DNA of 64,000 nt. Source: Massilia endophytica (GTDB lineage: Bacteria; Pseudomonadota; Gammaproteobacteria; Burkholderiales; Burkholderiaceae_D). This document shows, one piece after another, positions 25,630 through 32,649 of the stretch; position 1 is the stretch's first letter, and every line of letters begins with the position of its first letter. Below the pieces are notes generated by a model that saw only the letters and a list, made by a program, of their open reading frames with translations, was not told the DNA's origin and searched no databases. A program made the position numbers and the translations under genes. The stretch spans positions 434,001 to 498,000 of the forward strand of contig NZ_CP088952.1 in NCBI RefSeq assembly GCF_021165955.1. The letters are read 5' to 3'.

Positions 25630-26598
25630 TCACAATGCACACGGTATTTTGAGAAAAATACGCTCTAGTCTGGCGTGCAACTCTTTCGCCCAGTCGATCC
25701 GATATGCATCGTGTTCGAAGAATTTCCGTATCTCCTCGATATCGTCGCGGAGATGAAAAACATTGTTTCGAAACTTCCGAAGGGGATCGGAATGAGCTTT
25801 GATGATCTTCCCAAGCTCATCCGAGAGCGATAGCAAGTCTTTGAATCGGTCTGGCCGGTCATCAGTTAATAGATGGCGTAACTTCAGCTTTCTGTTGAAG
25901 GCCTCGCATATGACGCCCAGGTAGCCGAGCCATGTAAAGAAGTAGATGCGGATCTGAATATGATTATTCCGACTTAGCTTGCCGGACTTCTTCCATTGCT
26001 GATCAAGCTTTTGATAGTTCTTCAGCATGAGATCGGCGGCCAGGAAGTAGTGGATATACAGAGTAAGGATCGGATCTCGGCTTTTGCTCGGCAGTTTGTC
26101 GCCAGGCAGCCTTGTGTCGACTTCAATTGCATATTGTCGTACGCCGCTAGCGAGGTAGTGCAATGAACGGTGGGAGCCAAGCATTTCCCCGGACTGAAGG
26201 GCCGCATTGTAGGCGTGTTCGATCTCTGTCTCACTTTCGAACCCGTAGTCGATGTCACTGTGTGCTACAAATTGAGTGAGCTTCCAGAGGTCAAAGCCGT
26301 CAATTTCTCCGTTTGCGCCAAAATCGAAGTCGACTGTCCCGGACTGAAGTTCAACCATGCATCCAGCGCCATGCTTGTGATACTGAACGCCTACATCCAA
26401 GGTCCCAGATGGCGCTATGTCCATATGGGCCCATGCGTAGTCACTCTGAGGCATGTTGATGCCTGAACGGTACATTAGGCTCGTTGCGAACTTGACGGCA
26501 GATTGATATTCGTCGATGAGGTATCGAAGTCTTTCGTCCATAGGTCCATAGGCCGGAATGATAGGTTGATATCTACTTGGTAAAGCTTCGACATCCAT
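25630..26598 (-). CDS. two-domain unknown protein, DUF6896-like plus HEPN-like
   Basis: 322 residues from the ATG at 26598; an in-frame ATG at 26760 would run through the preceding pseudogene and is rejected. Residues 10-110 resemble DUF6896 as I remember it: LRYLIDEYQSAVKFATSLMY, YHKHGAGCMVEL and VDFDFGANGEIDGFDLWKL. Residues 190-320 are helical and charged and contain RKFRNNVFHLRDD, an RNxxxH match to the HEPN motif (R-N-x3-H) of RNases in toxin and defence systems. There is no signal peptide or membrane segment. It is the last gene of the lower-GC island, 80 bp behind the immunity pseudogene. DUF6896-like proteins often occur in toxin/immunity arrays; a role in immunity or defence is a guess. 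Confidence 0.6.
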   Translation of the reverse strand: MDVEALPSRYQPIIPAYGPMDERLRYLIDEYQSAVKFATSLMYRSGINMPQSDYAWAHMDIAPSGTLDVGVQYHKHGAGCMVELQSGTVDFDFGANGEIDGFDLWKLTQFVAHSDIDYGFESETEIEHAYNAALQSGEMLGSHRSLHYLASGVRQYAIEVDTRLPGDKLPSKSRDPILTLYIHYFLAADLMLKNYQKLDQQWKKSGKLSRNNHIQIRIYFFTWLGYLGVICEAFNRKLKLRHLLTDDRPDRFKDLLSLSDELGKIIKAHSDPLRKFRNNVFHLRDDIEEIRKFFEHDAYRIDWAKELHARLERIFLKIPCAL

Positions 26599-26678
26599 TC
26601 TACTCAACGTTACAGTTAGTACTGTGGCGCCATAAGACGCCGCTACCAATCTTTTGCTGGGGCACGACAAACTGTCAC

Positions 26679-27253
26679 TTATTGAAGTACGGCGAAGGCC
26701 TCTTGCAGAACTGGCGAAAGAGCGCCGAAGTCTATTCGCTGATTTCTTAGGTCGGCGCACAGCTTCTCAGCGCCACCAAAAGCGCGAATGAGCCGCGCGG
26801 CAAGATCGCGGGCGAGCACTTGAAGGGTCCGTAGAGGCACTTCGTCGGTTGGGCCTAAGAAGTACTCGTCTGCCGGATCGGAAACGCATTGCCCGGCCGC
26901 GACGATGTATCGCCACGCTCGATGGAATCGTACAGCGCTGCGTCCTTCGGGGTTTGCTGCACTTCTGAGTAGCTGGACAGCAAGTAGTAGTTTGCGTGGG
27001 CGTCGGTAGCACCGGCGAAGATCCAAAGATGCGCAGTAGATGTAGCGTCTTCGGGGAGTCGCTTACACATGACTGCCAGCGCTCCTGGCAGGGGATCAAG
27101 TTTTGCGTTGACCGGAACCCGCAGGCCGATCAACGGATCGGTGATGTATCGTGGCGGTTTCTTCCCGACAAATGACGCGGCTGAGACTTCCGCTGTACAG
27201 AAGGCGATTTGTGCTGCCCAGAGGACTACGGATCTAATAACGATAGACGGCAT
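26679..27253 (-). pseudogene. second immunity-like gene, frameshifted
   Basis: A paralogue of the gene at 27346-27939, split by a frameshift near 26908-26916. The upstream frame has a signal peptide (PSIVIRSVVLWAAQIAFCTAEVSA) and PPRYITDPLIGLRVPVNAKLDPLPGALAVMCKRL, then drifts off after LYDSIERG. The next frame resumes at RYIVAAGQCVSDPADEYF and runs through LARDLAARLIRAFGGAEKL and LRNQRIDFGALSPVLQEAF. The intact paralogue has GLRLPLDRINLEPFPEDLRAMC, LAHDLAARTVRVFGGPDRL and IRSQRIDFNSLPQELQEAF at the same places. One missing base would explain the break. It is either a decaying spare immunity gene or a sequencing error. Confidence 0.8.
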
Positions 27254-27314
27254 AGTGCGGCTTCTCATCGCGGTATTTTTTGCCAGCCCTGAAATCGCGC
27301 TGAACGGTATCGGA
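27234..27314 (-). pseudogene. fossil C-terminus of a second amidase effector
   Basis: Between the two immunity copies, one minus-strand frame reads SDTVQRDFRAGKKYRDEKPH and then YAVYRY-stop. The intact effector ends SDFVQRDFWAGKKYREERPH plus YAVYRY-stop: 22 of 26 residues match. The next immunity ATG lies 20 bp inside this tail, exactly as in the intact pair. No homologous effector sequence is visible upstream of 27314. Confidence 0.85.
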
Positions 27315-27345
27315 AGTGTCCATGGAGTCGGAGGAAGGCCATAGC

Positions 27346-27939
27346 TCATTTATCGAAGTATGGGCCAAACGCCTCTTGCAGTTCCTGCGGGAGTGAGTTG
27401 AAGTCGATGCGCTGGCTCCTTATTTCAGCGCGTAGCCGGTCAGGCCCGCCAAACACCCGAACTGTTCGGGCGGCAAGGTCGTGGGCTAACTCACGCAGGA
27501 TTGGATCGGGTACGTTACCGTTGTTGTCTGCATTCGGGTCGTGCGTCTCGAATGTCTCCGCCGCGTCATCCCCGCCGCATTGAGCACCCCGTATTGTGAA
27601 GACAGATCCGTTATTCCAAAGCTCGTAGAGCCGCTGGTCGGGTTGGGGATTGCGCCGCTTGAAATAGCCGCTGAGAACATAATACGTTGACGCTGCATCC
27701 TTTGCTCGTCCAAATACCCAAACCCGCGCTGTGTGCACTTCGTTGTCTTCAATTTGGCCGCACATTGCACGTAAGTCTTCGGGAAACGGTTCAAGGTTGA
27801 TTCGGTCAAGGGGCAAACGCAGCCCGAGGATAGGTACTGTCAGGAAGCGCGGGGGGCTGTTGCTGCCCGTTGCAGCGGCCGTAGCGCCGACTGCAAAGAG
27901 AGCTGCAAAAAGCAGGCCGCTAGTAGCGATAGACCGCAT
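27346..27939 (-). CDS. periplasmic immunity-like protein for the adjacent effector
   Basis: 197 residues from the ATG at 27939, which lies inside the last codons of the effector gene (20 bp overlap), so the two are translationally coupled; an AAAGG site precedes it. It has a Sec signal peptide (MRSIATSGLLFAALFAVGATAAATG) and a soluble mature domain: ILGLRLPLDRINLEPFPEDL, ARVWVFGRAKDAASTYYVLSGY and LAHDLAARTVRVFGGPDRL. I do not recognise a named family. A periplasmic location is what is expected of a protein protecting the cell wall from a delivered amidase. A frameshifted paralogue follows directly downstream. Function is inferred from position, export signal and duplication. Confidence 0.75.
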   Translation of the reverse strand: MRSIATSGLLFAALFAVGATAAATGSNSPPRFLTVPILGLRLPLDRINLEPFPEDLRAMCGQIEDNEVHTARVWVFGRAKDAASTYYVLSGYFKRRNPQPDQRLYELWNNGSVFTIRGAQCGGDDAAETFETHDPNADNNGNVPDPILRELAHDLAARTVRVFGGPDRLRAEIRSQRIDFNSLPQELQEAFGPYFDK

Positions 27940-28309
27940 AGTGTGGCCTTTCTTCCCGATATTTTTTTCCTGCCCAGAAATCACGCTGAACGAAATCTGA
28001 AATCCAATTCCTCCCGTCATAACCCGCAACGTGGCCAGCTGCGCTACCCGTGTGTGGCTCCATGACCATCAAATCGCCGCGAACGAAAGGAAAGTGGTCA
28101 GGATCGTCAACAGTTATTTCGTGGAATCCGAGCCGCTCCAAAGTCAAACCGTACTGCTTACCATAATGGGGTGGGCTGTACTCGTTGAAATGCGCGCCAC
28201 CAGCTTGCAGTGCTCTTCTGACGTACTCACCGCACTTGCCATGTCCTGGCGGTGTGGAATCAGCATGAGCACGCAAATGTTTCGCGAATCTATCGAGATC
28301 GATGGGCAT
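27920..28309 (-). CDS. papain-fold (NlpC/P60/CHAP-like) amidase, candidate T6SS effector
   Basis: 129 residues, no signal peptide. The motif GHGKCGEYVRRALQAGG places a Cys (C26) at the start of a helix, and GHVAGYDGRNWISDF supplies His (H93); this Cys...GHVA arrangement is that of NlpC/P60 and CHAP peptidoglycan amidases, including the T6SS Tae effectors such as Tse1. It starts 9 bp after hcp and overlaps the exported immunity-like gene, giving the standard tube protein-effector-immunity order. Lacking its own export signal, it would be delivered inside the Hcp tube and cleave peptide cross-links in a rival's wall. I cannot assign it to a specific Tae family. Confidence is high for the fold and good for the role. 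Confidence 0.8.
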   Translation of the reverse strand: MPIDLDRFAKHLRAHADSTPPGHGKCGEYVRRALQAGGAHFNEYSPPHYGKQYGLTLERLGFHEITVDDPDHFPFVRGDLMVMEPHTGSAAGHVAGYDGRNWISDFVQRDFWAGKKYREERPHYAVYRY

Positions 28310-28318
28310 GGCGCACCT

Positions 28319-28813
28319 CTACACGATCTTGTTGGCTGCAAGGTCCCAACCACCCACCGTGGAGCCGCCCATGCCCCCACCGATCCTCTGCTGTGTGTAG
28401 GTCCACCTCACCCGGGAGTATTTCAGATTTACCGTTTCGCACAGATATGACTGATCCCCTCCGAGGTGAGGCTTGACCATTCCGATCAGGACGTTGTCCA
28501 GTTCTACGACAAAATACTTCACCCGCACGCCATTGCCATCTGCACGGAAGAACTCAAGCCGGGCCCTTGGGATCGTTCTCCCGGCCGCGCATGTCTGGGC
28601 CAGGATAGGGCTAGACAGGTCGGCTAGTTTGGAGAACGATAGGTCTGACATCTCGACACGTTCTGCAGTGTGCCCGCCTGCGGTTGATGCGGTGGCACTG
28701 CGGGGCTGGTGAATGCCCCAGTGAACACCCGTCACCTCGATCCAGTCCTTATGCTTCTCGTCCTGTGACTCGCCCTTGATGCCTTCAATTTGCAGATAGA
28801 CGTCGATTGCCAT
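28319..28813 (-). CDS. hcp: Hcp, type VI secretion tube protein (orphan copy)
   Basis: 164 residues from the ATG at 28813 (CTGGAG site). It is a typical Hcp: MAIDVYLQIEGIKGESQDEKHKDWIEV at the start (quoted as MAIDVYLQIEGIKGES then HKDWIEV), GGHTAERVEMSDLSFSKL, SSPILAQTCAAGRTIPRARLEF and ELDNVLIGMVKP. Hcp forms hexameric rings that stack into the expelled tube and can carry small effectors in their lumen. No other T6SS structural gene (tssB, tssC, clpV, tssM, vgrG) is in the window, so this is an auxiliary copy that depends on a main cluster elsewhere. It heads a likely operon with the amidase and immunity genes. Confidence 0.93.
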   Translation of the reverse strand: MAIDVYLQIEGIKGESQDEKHKDWIEVTGVHWGIHQPRSATASTAGGHTAERVEMSDLSFSKLADLSSPILAQTCAAGRTIPRARLEFFRADGNGVRVKYFVVELDNVLIGMVKPHLGGDQSYLCETVNLKYSRVRWTYTQQRIGGGMGGSTVGGWDLAANKIV

Positions 28814-29009
28814 GATGGTTGGCTCCAGGTCATGCTTGTTTAGCGTATACGCGGCGTTCTGTCGGTGGGTGGTCCGGCTCTCAATGCCGCTAGCACTTGT
28901 GAGTGGGCCGCAGGCCCGATTGTCGTGCGGCTGTTCGGTCGACGGCTTGCGAGGGATCAACTGAGGAGGGAGGTAAGCAACAGCGGGGTTGATTGATTTG
29001 GCGTTCGGC

Positions 29010-30091
29010 TTAGTCGCGAGTGGAGGGCCTTTCTTCGTTCTCGCCGTGAGATATCCGGAAAATCAATACTGGAAATCGCCCGGACGTCAATCGAAGGCGA
29101 TTGCGTACCTTTGTGAACATGGCACTCGCCACAGGCAGCCCGAGATAGGTGGCGCTAAACACCAATGCTGGAACATACGGCCCAATGGAGGGAACGTATA
29201 TTGCCGTCAAAGCAGCGGCTGACACAGCGTAGGTGGTACGCAAGGGGGCGTCTGCACGAGCATATCGCCGCCCCGGCTGATTCGGGAAGAGTTTGCGTGG
29301 CAAGGCGTAGCTGTCCGCGACCGAGATAATAGTGTTTACCAGGTCATCCCAGCCGGGCGGAGCCGCCATTTCCTTACCCTTCACGAAACCGCGCCCGACA
29401 CCGATGGGAGCTCCATAGGAGGAATTGGTTAGCGCGCCGCCTCTGGCGCAGGCGCCGAAGACATCGCCGAGGGTATGCTCGAACGATGCTCCGGCGTGGG
29501 CCGGAGCCGCCATCCAGGGGCTGCTCGTGGCGATCGTTCCTCCAGGCGGCTTCACTGCGGCGTACCAGGCTTGGGTGAGAACGCCTCCGAATGGTGGTGG
29601 ATCGGATTGCGTAATGATGTTCGTTAGAAGGTAGCCGGCGCTCGTTCCGGTTGCCTTAAGTCCATAAAGAGTCGGCCAGGCCGAGAGGATGTCAACTGGT
29701 TTTTCGTGCTCGCCCCTGAAGTGACAGGAACGGGAGGGATGATCTGGGAGCGGGATTGCTTTACCTCTAGCAGGCAAGCTCTGGAAGCGGAGGGGGCGGA
29801 ATTGCCGGGGTAGTATTCTTCAACGACGATCATCATGTCGCCGAGTTCCGCGCCCGGCGCTGTCGGACTGAGCTTGGCGATCGGGCGCTTGTCTACCCAT
29901 GCGATGTCGACGGTTGCGGCGCTGCGGCCGTCGAGCCCCGCCTGCAGGGCTCGTTGGAAGTTGCCGATCGTGGTTGGACTGAACAGGTTTGCCAGGTTTT
30001 CCAGCTCACCGCCGCGACCTTTTCCATAAGCCGCTTCGATCGCACGATCGAAAGCCGCTTTAAGCTGAGTCTGCGCTCCGGCAATCCACAT
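29010..30091 (-). pseudogene. unknown protein gene broken by a frameshift, possible PD-(D/E)XK-like part
   Basis: Two overlapping frames form one protein. The first runs from the ATG at 30091 and contains ELGDMMIVVEEYYPGN and ACLLEVKQSRSQ, then leaves its natural sequence after STKNQL. The second picks up at DILSAWPTLYGLKATGTSAG and continues to 29010. One missing G near 29697 would join them as TKNQLDILSAWPTLYGL. The spaced D...LEVK with a following Q...WP resembles a family of putative PD-(D/E)XK-like proteins, from memory only. The C-terminal part has a hydrophobic stretch (TAIYVPSIGPYVPALVFSA). It lies between hcp and tRNA-Pro in the lower-GC island and may be an effector or defence gene; no function is proven. 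Confidence 0.55.
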
Positions 30092-30130
30092 AGTGGCTCC
30101 GCATAGGAGAGCGAGGTGACATTGAAATTG

Positions 30131-30207
30131 TGGTCGGGGTGAGAGGATTCGAACCTCCGGCCTCTACGTCCCGAACGTAGCGCTCTACCGGGCTAAGCTA
30201 CACCCCG
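30131..30207 (-). tRNA. tRNA-Pro (anticodon CGG)
   Basis: A full 77 nt cloverleaf on the minus strand: acceptor CGGGGTG/CACCCCG, D-arm with AGCCCGGTAGAGC, anticodon stem CTACG-TTCGGGA-CGTAG with CGG in the loop, T-arm with GGTTCGAATCC, discriminator A and an encoded CCA end (30131-30133). Its 3' end faces the lower-GC T6SS-effector island, a common position for integrated DNA, but I found no second copy of the 3' end as an attachment repeat. Confidence 0.97.
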
Positions 30208-30304
30208 ACGGTGCAGAGGCGTTATTACACCAGAAGTTTGAGGGTTTATCAACTGTGGCGCCCTTGCTATGATGGCGGCCTTGATTTTCTTGGGATGTGA
30301 AGCC

Positions 30305-30652
30305 ATGGGCGTGACGATTTATCACAACAATGCGTGCAGTAATTCGCGCGGCGCGCTGGCGCTGCTGCGCGAGGCGGGGATTGAGCCGGAGATTGTGGAT
30401 TATCTGGTGACGCCGCCGTCGAAGGCGAAGCTGAAGGAGCTGGTGGCCAAGGCGGGACTGACGGCGCGGGATGCGATGCGGACCAAGGATGCGCTCTACG
30501 CGGAGCTGGGGCTGGAGGATGCGTCCCTGAGCGAGGAGCAGCTGCTGGAGGCGATGGTGGCGAATCCGAAGCTGATTAATCGGCCGTTTGTGGTGACACC
30601 GAAGGGGGTGCGGCTTTGCCGGCCGCCGGAGACTGTTAAGGAGATCTTGTAA
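30305..30652 (+). CDS. arsC: ArsC/Spx-family glutaredoxin-dependent arsenate reductase-like protein
   Basis: 115 residues from the ATG at 30305; an upstream in-frame ATG at 30269 is rejected as it adds a non-family leader. The thioredoxin-like fold opens with VTIYHNNACSNSRGALALLREAG, where the catalytic Cys sits in NxxCSxSR, followed by EIVDYLVTPPSKAKLKELV and ends with NRPFVVTPKGVRLCRPPETV, which holds the conserved cis-Pro loop and Arg. The family reduces arsenate with glutathione/glutaredoxin or acts on an unknown thiol. It stands alone, with no ars operon, so a housekeeping role is as likely as arsenic resistance. A long palindromic repeat follows its stop. Confidence 0.88.
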   Translation: MGVTIYHNNACSNSRGALALLREAGIEPEIVDYLVTPPSKAKLKELVAKAGLTARDAMRTKDALYAELGLEDASLSEEQLLEAMVANPKLINRPFVVTPKGVRLCRPPETVKEIL

Positions 30653-30687
30653 GCCGCGGACTTTGGTCGGTGGCGGACTGGGATTTC

Positions 30688-30744
30688 GGGGACAGACCCT
30701 ATTAAGAATGGGGCCCGTCCCCATTCTTAATAGGGTCTGTCCCC
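30688..30744. repeat. perfect 26 bp inverted repeat (GGGGACAGACC family)
   Basis: Left arm 30688-30713 and right arm 30719-30744 are perfect complements around a 5-base loop, beginning GGGGACAGACCCTATTAAG. The preceding TCGGTGGCGGACT...TTTCGGGGACAGACC (from 30666) recurs twice at 59287-59371, so this is one member of a dispersed element. It lies between convergent arsC-like and ispB genes and could also end transcription. Confidence 0.9.
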
Positions 30745-30756
30745 TCTGCCAGGGGC

Positions 30757-31746
30757 TTAGTGGGTGCGGTCGACGGCGAAGCGGGCGAGGTGGAGGAGGG
30801 AGTCCTTGTAGGGGCTTTCGGGCATGTCGGCAATCGCGTCGATGGCGCGCTGGCCGGCTACTTCTGCCGCGCGGCGCGTGTATTCCAGCGCGCCGCTCGT
30901 CGTGATCGCCGCGAGGATGGTGTCGAAGTGCTGTTCGTCGCCGTTCTCGATGCAGGAGCGTACCAGCTGGCGCTGTTCGTCCGTGCCGTTTTCCATCAGG
31001 TAGATCAGGGGCAGGGTCGGTTTGCCTTCGCGCAGGTCGTCGCCCACATTCTTGCCGATTTCCGTGGCGTCGCCCGCGTAATCGAGCACGTCGTCGATCA
31101 GCTGGAAGGCTGTACCCAGGGAGCGGCCGTATTCGCCGGCTGCCGCAATCTGATTGTCATTGCAGCCGGAGATCAGGGCGCCCAGTTCGGCGGCGGCCTC
31201 GAACAGCTTGGCCGTCTTGGAGCGGATCACACGCAGGTAGCTCTCTTCGTTCACGTCCGGGTCGTGCATGTTCAGCAGCTGCAGCACTTCGCCTTCCGCA
31301 ATCACGTTGGTGGCGTCGGACAGGATCTGCATCACGCGCATGTTGTTCAGCGAGACCATCATCTGGAAGGCGCGCGAGTACAGGAAGTCGCCCACTAGCA
31401 CCGAGGCGGCGTTGCCGAAGAGGGCATTGGCCGTCTGGCGCCCGCGGCGCATGGAGGATTCGTCCACCACGTCGTCGTGCAGCAGGGTGGCGGTGTGGAT
31501 GAATTCCACCACCGCCGCCAGCTCGTGGTGCGCCGCGCCCTTGTAGGCGTAGGCGTTCGCCACCAGCAGCACCAGCACGGGACGGATACGCTTGCCGCCC
31601 GCGCTGATGATATATTCCGCAATCTGGTTGACCAGCGCGACTTCCGAATGCAGGCGCTCCCGGATCACCGTGTTGACGGCGTCCATGTCGGCGGCAATGG
31701 TGCTGGTGATGGTGTTCTGGCTGGAGGTTTGGGTAGCGGCTGACAA
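30757..31746 (-). CDS. ispB: octaprenyl diphosphate synthase
   Basis: 329 residues with both aspartate-rich motifs of trans-prenyl synthases: LLHDDVVDESSMRRG and QLIDDVLDYAGD. GGKRIRPVLVLL is the substrate-binding start. It extends farnesyl diphosphate to the side chain of ubiquinone. Placement divergent from rplU-rpmA-obgE is the usual arrangement in proteobacteria and supports ispB rather than a farnesyl synthase. Length is normal. Confidence 0.94.
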   Translation of the reverse strand: MSAATQTSSQNTITSTIAADMDAVNTVIRERLHSEVALVNQIAEYIISAGGKRIRPVLVLLVANAYAYKGAAHHELAAVVEFIHTATLLHDDVVDESSMRRGRQTANALFGNAASVLVGDFLYSRAFQMMVSLNNMRVMQILSDATNVIAEGEVLQLLNMHDPDVNEESYLRVIRSKTAKLFEAAAELGALISGCNDNQIAAAGEYGRSLGTAFQLIDDVLDYAGDATEIGKNVGDDLREGKPTLPLIYLMENGTDEQRQLVRSCIENGDEQHFDTILAAITTSGALEYTRRAAEVAGQRAIDAIADMPESPYKDSLLHLARFAVDRTH

Positions 31747-31835
31747 GGCGAACCTGCACGGGCGATAATTAGGTGCCGCGATTATACGTCATGAGTTGCC
31801 GACATACCACGAGAGCGCCCCGCTGGGAAGAGTTT

Positions 31836-31864
31836 TTGACCTGTTTTTGAAACCCGTGTATAAT
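31836..31864 (+). promoter_or_regulatory. sigma-70 promoter of rplU-rpmA
   Basis: TTGACC (31836-31841) and TATAAT (31859-31864) are 17 bp apart, close to consensus, about 80 bp before the rplU start. Confidence 0.85.
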
Positions 31865-31944
31865 CCTCGGTTCTCCGTTTGTGAGCTGCCTTGCGCAGTG
31901 TTGCGGACGTGAGCAATTTCTTAACATTTGATGAGGTTTCAATC

Positions 31945-32256
31945 ATGTACGCGGTCATAAAAACCGGTGGCAAACAGTACAAAGTTGCTGCTGGCGAAAA
32001 ACTCAAAGTAGAACAGATACCGGCTGACATTGGTTCCGAACTCACCATCGATCAAGTGCTCGCAGTGGGCGCAGGCGACAGCATCAAGTTTGGTGCTCCG
32101 CTGGTTGAAGGTGCCAAGGTTCTGGTGAAAGTGGTTTCCCAGGGTCGTCACGACAAGGTGCGTATCTTCAAGATGCGTCGTCGTAAGCACTACCAGAAGC
32201 ACCAGGGCCATCGCCAGAATTACACCGAAATCCAAATCGTTTCGATCAACGGCTAA
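31945..32256 (+). CDS. rplU: 50S ribosomal protein L21
   Basis: 103 residues, MYAVIKTGGKQYKVAAGEKL to YTEIQIVSING, with the basic KMRRRKHYQKHQGHRQ stretch that contacts 23S rRNA. The ATG at 31945 is chosen over an upstream in-frame ATG (31891) because it gives the universal N-terminus. It is the first gene after a strong sigma-70 promoter and is followed 39 bp later by rpmA. Confidence 0.98.
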   Translation: MYAVIKTGGKQYKVAAGEKLKVEQIPADIGSELTIDQVLAVGAGDSIKFGAPLVEGAKVLVKVVSQGRHDKVRIFKMRRRKHYQKHQGHRQNYTEIQIVSING

Positions 32257-32295
32257 TTGCCGCTGGCCCGAATTAGTTAGCTAAGGAGTATATAA

Positions 32296-32559
32296 ATGGC
32301 ACACAAAAAAGGCGGCGGTACTACCCGCAACGGTCGCGATTCCGAATCAAAACGCCTGGGCGTTAAGGTTTACGGCGGCCAGACCATCAATGCAGGCGGC
32401 ATCATCGTTCGTCAGCGCGGCACCCCAGTGCGCGCCGGCGAAGGTGTTGGCACCGGCAAGGACCACACCCTGTTCGCCCTGGTGGACGGCGTGGTCAAGT
32501 TCGTGACCAAAGGCGTTGGCAACCACAAGTTTGTCACCGTCGTTCCGGCTGCCCAGTAA
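32296..32559 (+). CDS. rpmA: 50S ribosomal protein L27
   Basis: 87 residues, MAHKKGGGTTRNGRDSESKR, whose glycine-rich N-terminus reaches the peptidyl-transferase centre; GGIIVRQRGTPVRAGEGVG and the C-terminal KFVTVVPAAQ are typical. No N-terminal extension of the Firmicutes type that needs cleavage. Preceded by a TAAGGAG site; a terminator follows it. Confidence 0.98.
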   Translation: MAHKKGGGTTRNGRDSESKRLGVKVYGGQTINAGGIIVRQRGTPVRAGEGVGTGKDHTLFALVDGVVKFVTKGVGNHKFVTVVPAAQ

Positions 32560-32602
32560 GCACGCGCGGATCACGTAAGTAAGGCGCAAGCCTTCACATC
32601 GA

Positions 32603-32633
32603 AAGGCTCTGCCAACGGTAGAGCCTTTTTTAG
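32603..32633 (+). terminator. intrinsic terminator after rpmA
   Basis: An 8 bp stem (AAGGCTCT / AGAGCCTT) with a 9-base loop and a run of T residues, 44 bp past the rpmA stop and just before obgE. It probably limits read-through from the ribosomal genes into obgE. Confidence 0.85.
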
Positions 32634-32649
32634 TTTATGGCGGCAGATT

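Noticed and set aside
25310..30134. Attachment-site repeat of the tRNA-Pro 3' end at the left edge of the island
   Set aside because: Scanned by eye for GGTTCGAATCC and its complement near 25310-25640 and 28950-29010; none found, and no integrase gene is present.
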